A stretch of 64,000 nt of DNA from Aquanectria penicillioides. Its lineage: Eukaryota; Ascomycota; Sordariomycetes; Hypocreales; Nectriaceae. Positions 63,286 to 64,000 of this stretch are shown in pieces. Numbering within the stretch: position 1 is the first letter of the stretch; every line of letters starts with the position of its first letter. The stretch spans positions 2,046,001-2,110,000 of the forward strand of contig PYIU01000008.1 of assembly GCA_003415625.1 (NCBI GenBank), read 5' to 3'. The position numbers and the translations under genes were made by a program. Below the pieces are notes generated by a model. It had not been told where the DNA came from. It ran no database searches and worked only from the letters and a program-made list of their open reading frames with translations.

Positions 63286-64000
63286 TTAATTTAAAATAGT
63301 AATATATATTTTAAAATAGAATTTATATTAATTAAATATAAATAAAAAAGTTAATTTAATAAATAATAGCAATAAAATATAAATACTAAAAGAAAAAAAA
63401 ATATTAAATAAAATATAATATTATTTATTTATAAATCTTAAAGATTAGCTAACTCTTTTAATAAAAAGAAAAGCTATAAAAAAAGAGTTTTTAAAGAAGC
63501 CTTTTTATTATATATAAAGGGTATTTTACTATATTAAAGTATATTTCTTATATTTTATTAATTATTTATAGTATTCTTCTTTTATATAGATTTAATCCTT
63601 TTTTATTATAAAATAAATATAGCTTTAAGCTAAATAATCTTTATAGTATAAAGTATAGTAATAAAGAATTTTTTCTCTTTTAATAAAGCAATTATTATAT
63701 ATTAAGCTATTATATTAGCTATAAATTAAAGTAAAGTAATAATTTTTTATAATATAGCTATATTTATAGTATTAAAAATATTAAATAAGCTTTAATTCTT
63801 TTTTAAAAGGTTTATAGTTATAAAGCTTAATATTAAAAAGCAATTTATTATTATATAGGCTATTAACTTTTTTAATTAATAAAATATAAAAAATTAAATT
63901 TATTTTTATTATAATATTATTTTAGGCCTATATAAACTTTATTTTATTAATTCTTAAAGTATTAATATTATTAATAGTTTTAATAAATTTATTTATATTA
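63286..64000 (-). mobile_element. LINE fragment 6, right part (runs off the window)
   Basis: The LINE interrupted at 53,068 resumes with TTAATTTAAAATAG and continues towards its 5' end through ORF1, including the zinc-knuckle region near 63,736-63,780. It continues past the window edge. Confidence 0.85.

Overview
This window looks like part of an AT-rich, gene-free block from a filamentous ascomycete (Pezizomycotina). G+C is roughly 20% by eye. Almost every C that is left is followed by C or T, and CpA, TpG and CpG are nearly absent while TpA is everywhere. That is the mark of repeat-induced point mutation (RIP), which turns CA into TA and TG into TA in repeated DNA. Sense CAA, CAG and TGG codons have become TAA or TAG, so no long open frame survives. 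I see no intact host gene, rRNA, tRNA or CRISPR array.

Most of the block is made of two retrotransposon families. The first is a 6.6-kb LINE of the fungal Tad1 type. Its ORF1 ends in zinc knuckles. Its ORF2 has an endonuclease GDFN block, a reverse transcriptase with the FADD motif (RIPed to F-T-N-N) and a C-terminal C-x-C-x8-H-x4-C motif. The 3' region carries stem-loops, a (TAA)n microsatellite and an (AATA)n tail. Full or nearly full copies lie at 6.08-12.69 (minus), 13.40-26.65 (minus, split), 16.42-23.04 (plus, nested in the previous one) and 31.49-38.10 kb (minus). Fragments lie at 0.1-1.8, 1.8-6.1 plus 12.7-13.4, 26.7-29.8, and 51.3-53.1 plus 63.3-64.0 kb.

The second family is a Ty3/Gypsy LTR retrotransposon of 10.2 kb with 311-bp LTRs. 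One complete copy (53,069-63,285) has a 5-bp TTAAT target duplication and sits inside a LINE fragment. The 3' part of a second copy (29.8-50.5 kb) is broken up by a LINE and by an unidentified 11.8-kb insertion. The Gypsy pol (RT, integrase, probable chromodomain) is followed by about 2.7 kb of extra sequence. This holds a candidate minus-strand frame and a long plus-strand frame that I do not recognise.

The least explained part is 38,535-50,323. It is an insertion within a Gypsy LTR, bounded by CTAT on both sides, with inner inverted repeats and a spared hairpin at the right end. Its plus strand is pyrimidine-rich. Several minus-strand frames can be read through RIP-type stops, and one carries a run of seven-residue repeats. 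It is the best candidate for an undescribed mobile element here. Insertion order can be partly read from the nesting: Gypsy copy 1 before the LINE at 31.5 kb and the 11.8-kb block; the LINE fragment at 51.3 kb before Gypsy copy 2; the LINE at 13.4 kb before the LINE at 16.4 kb.
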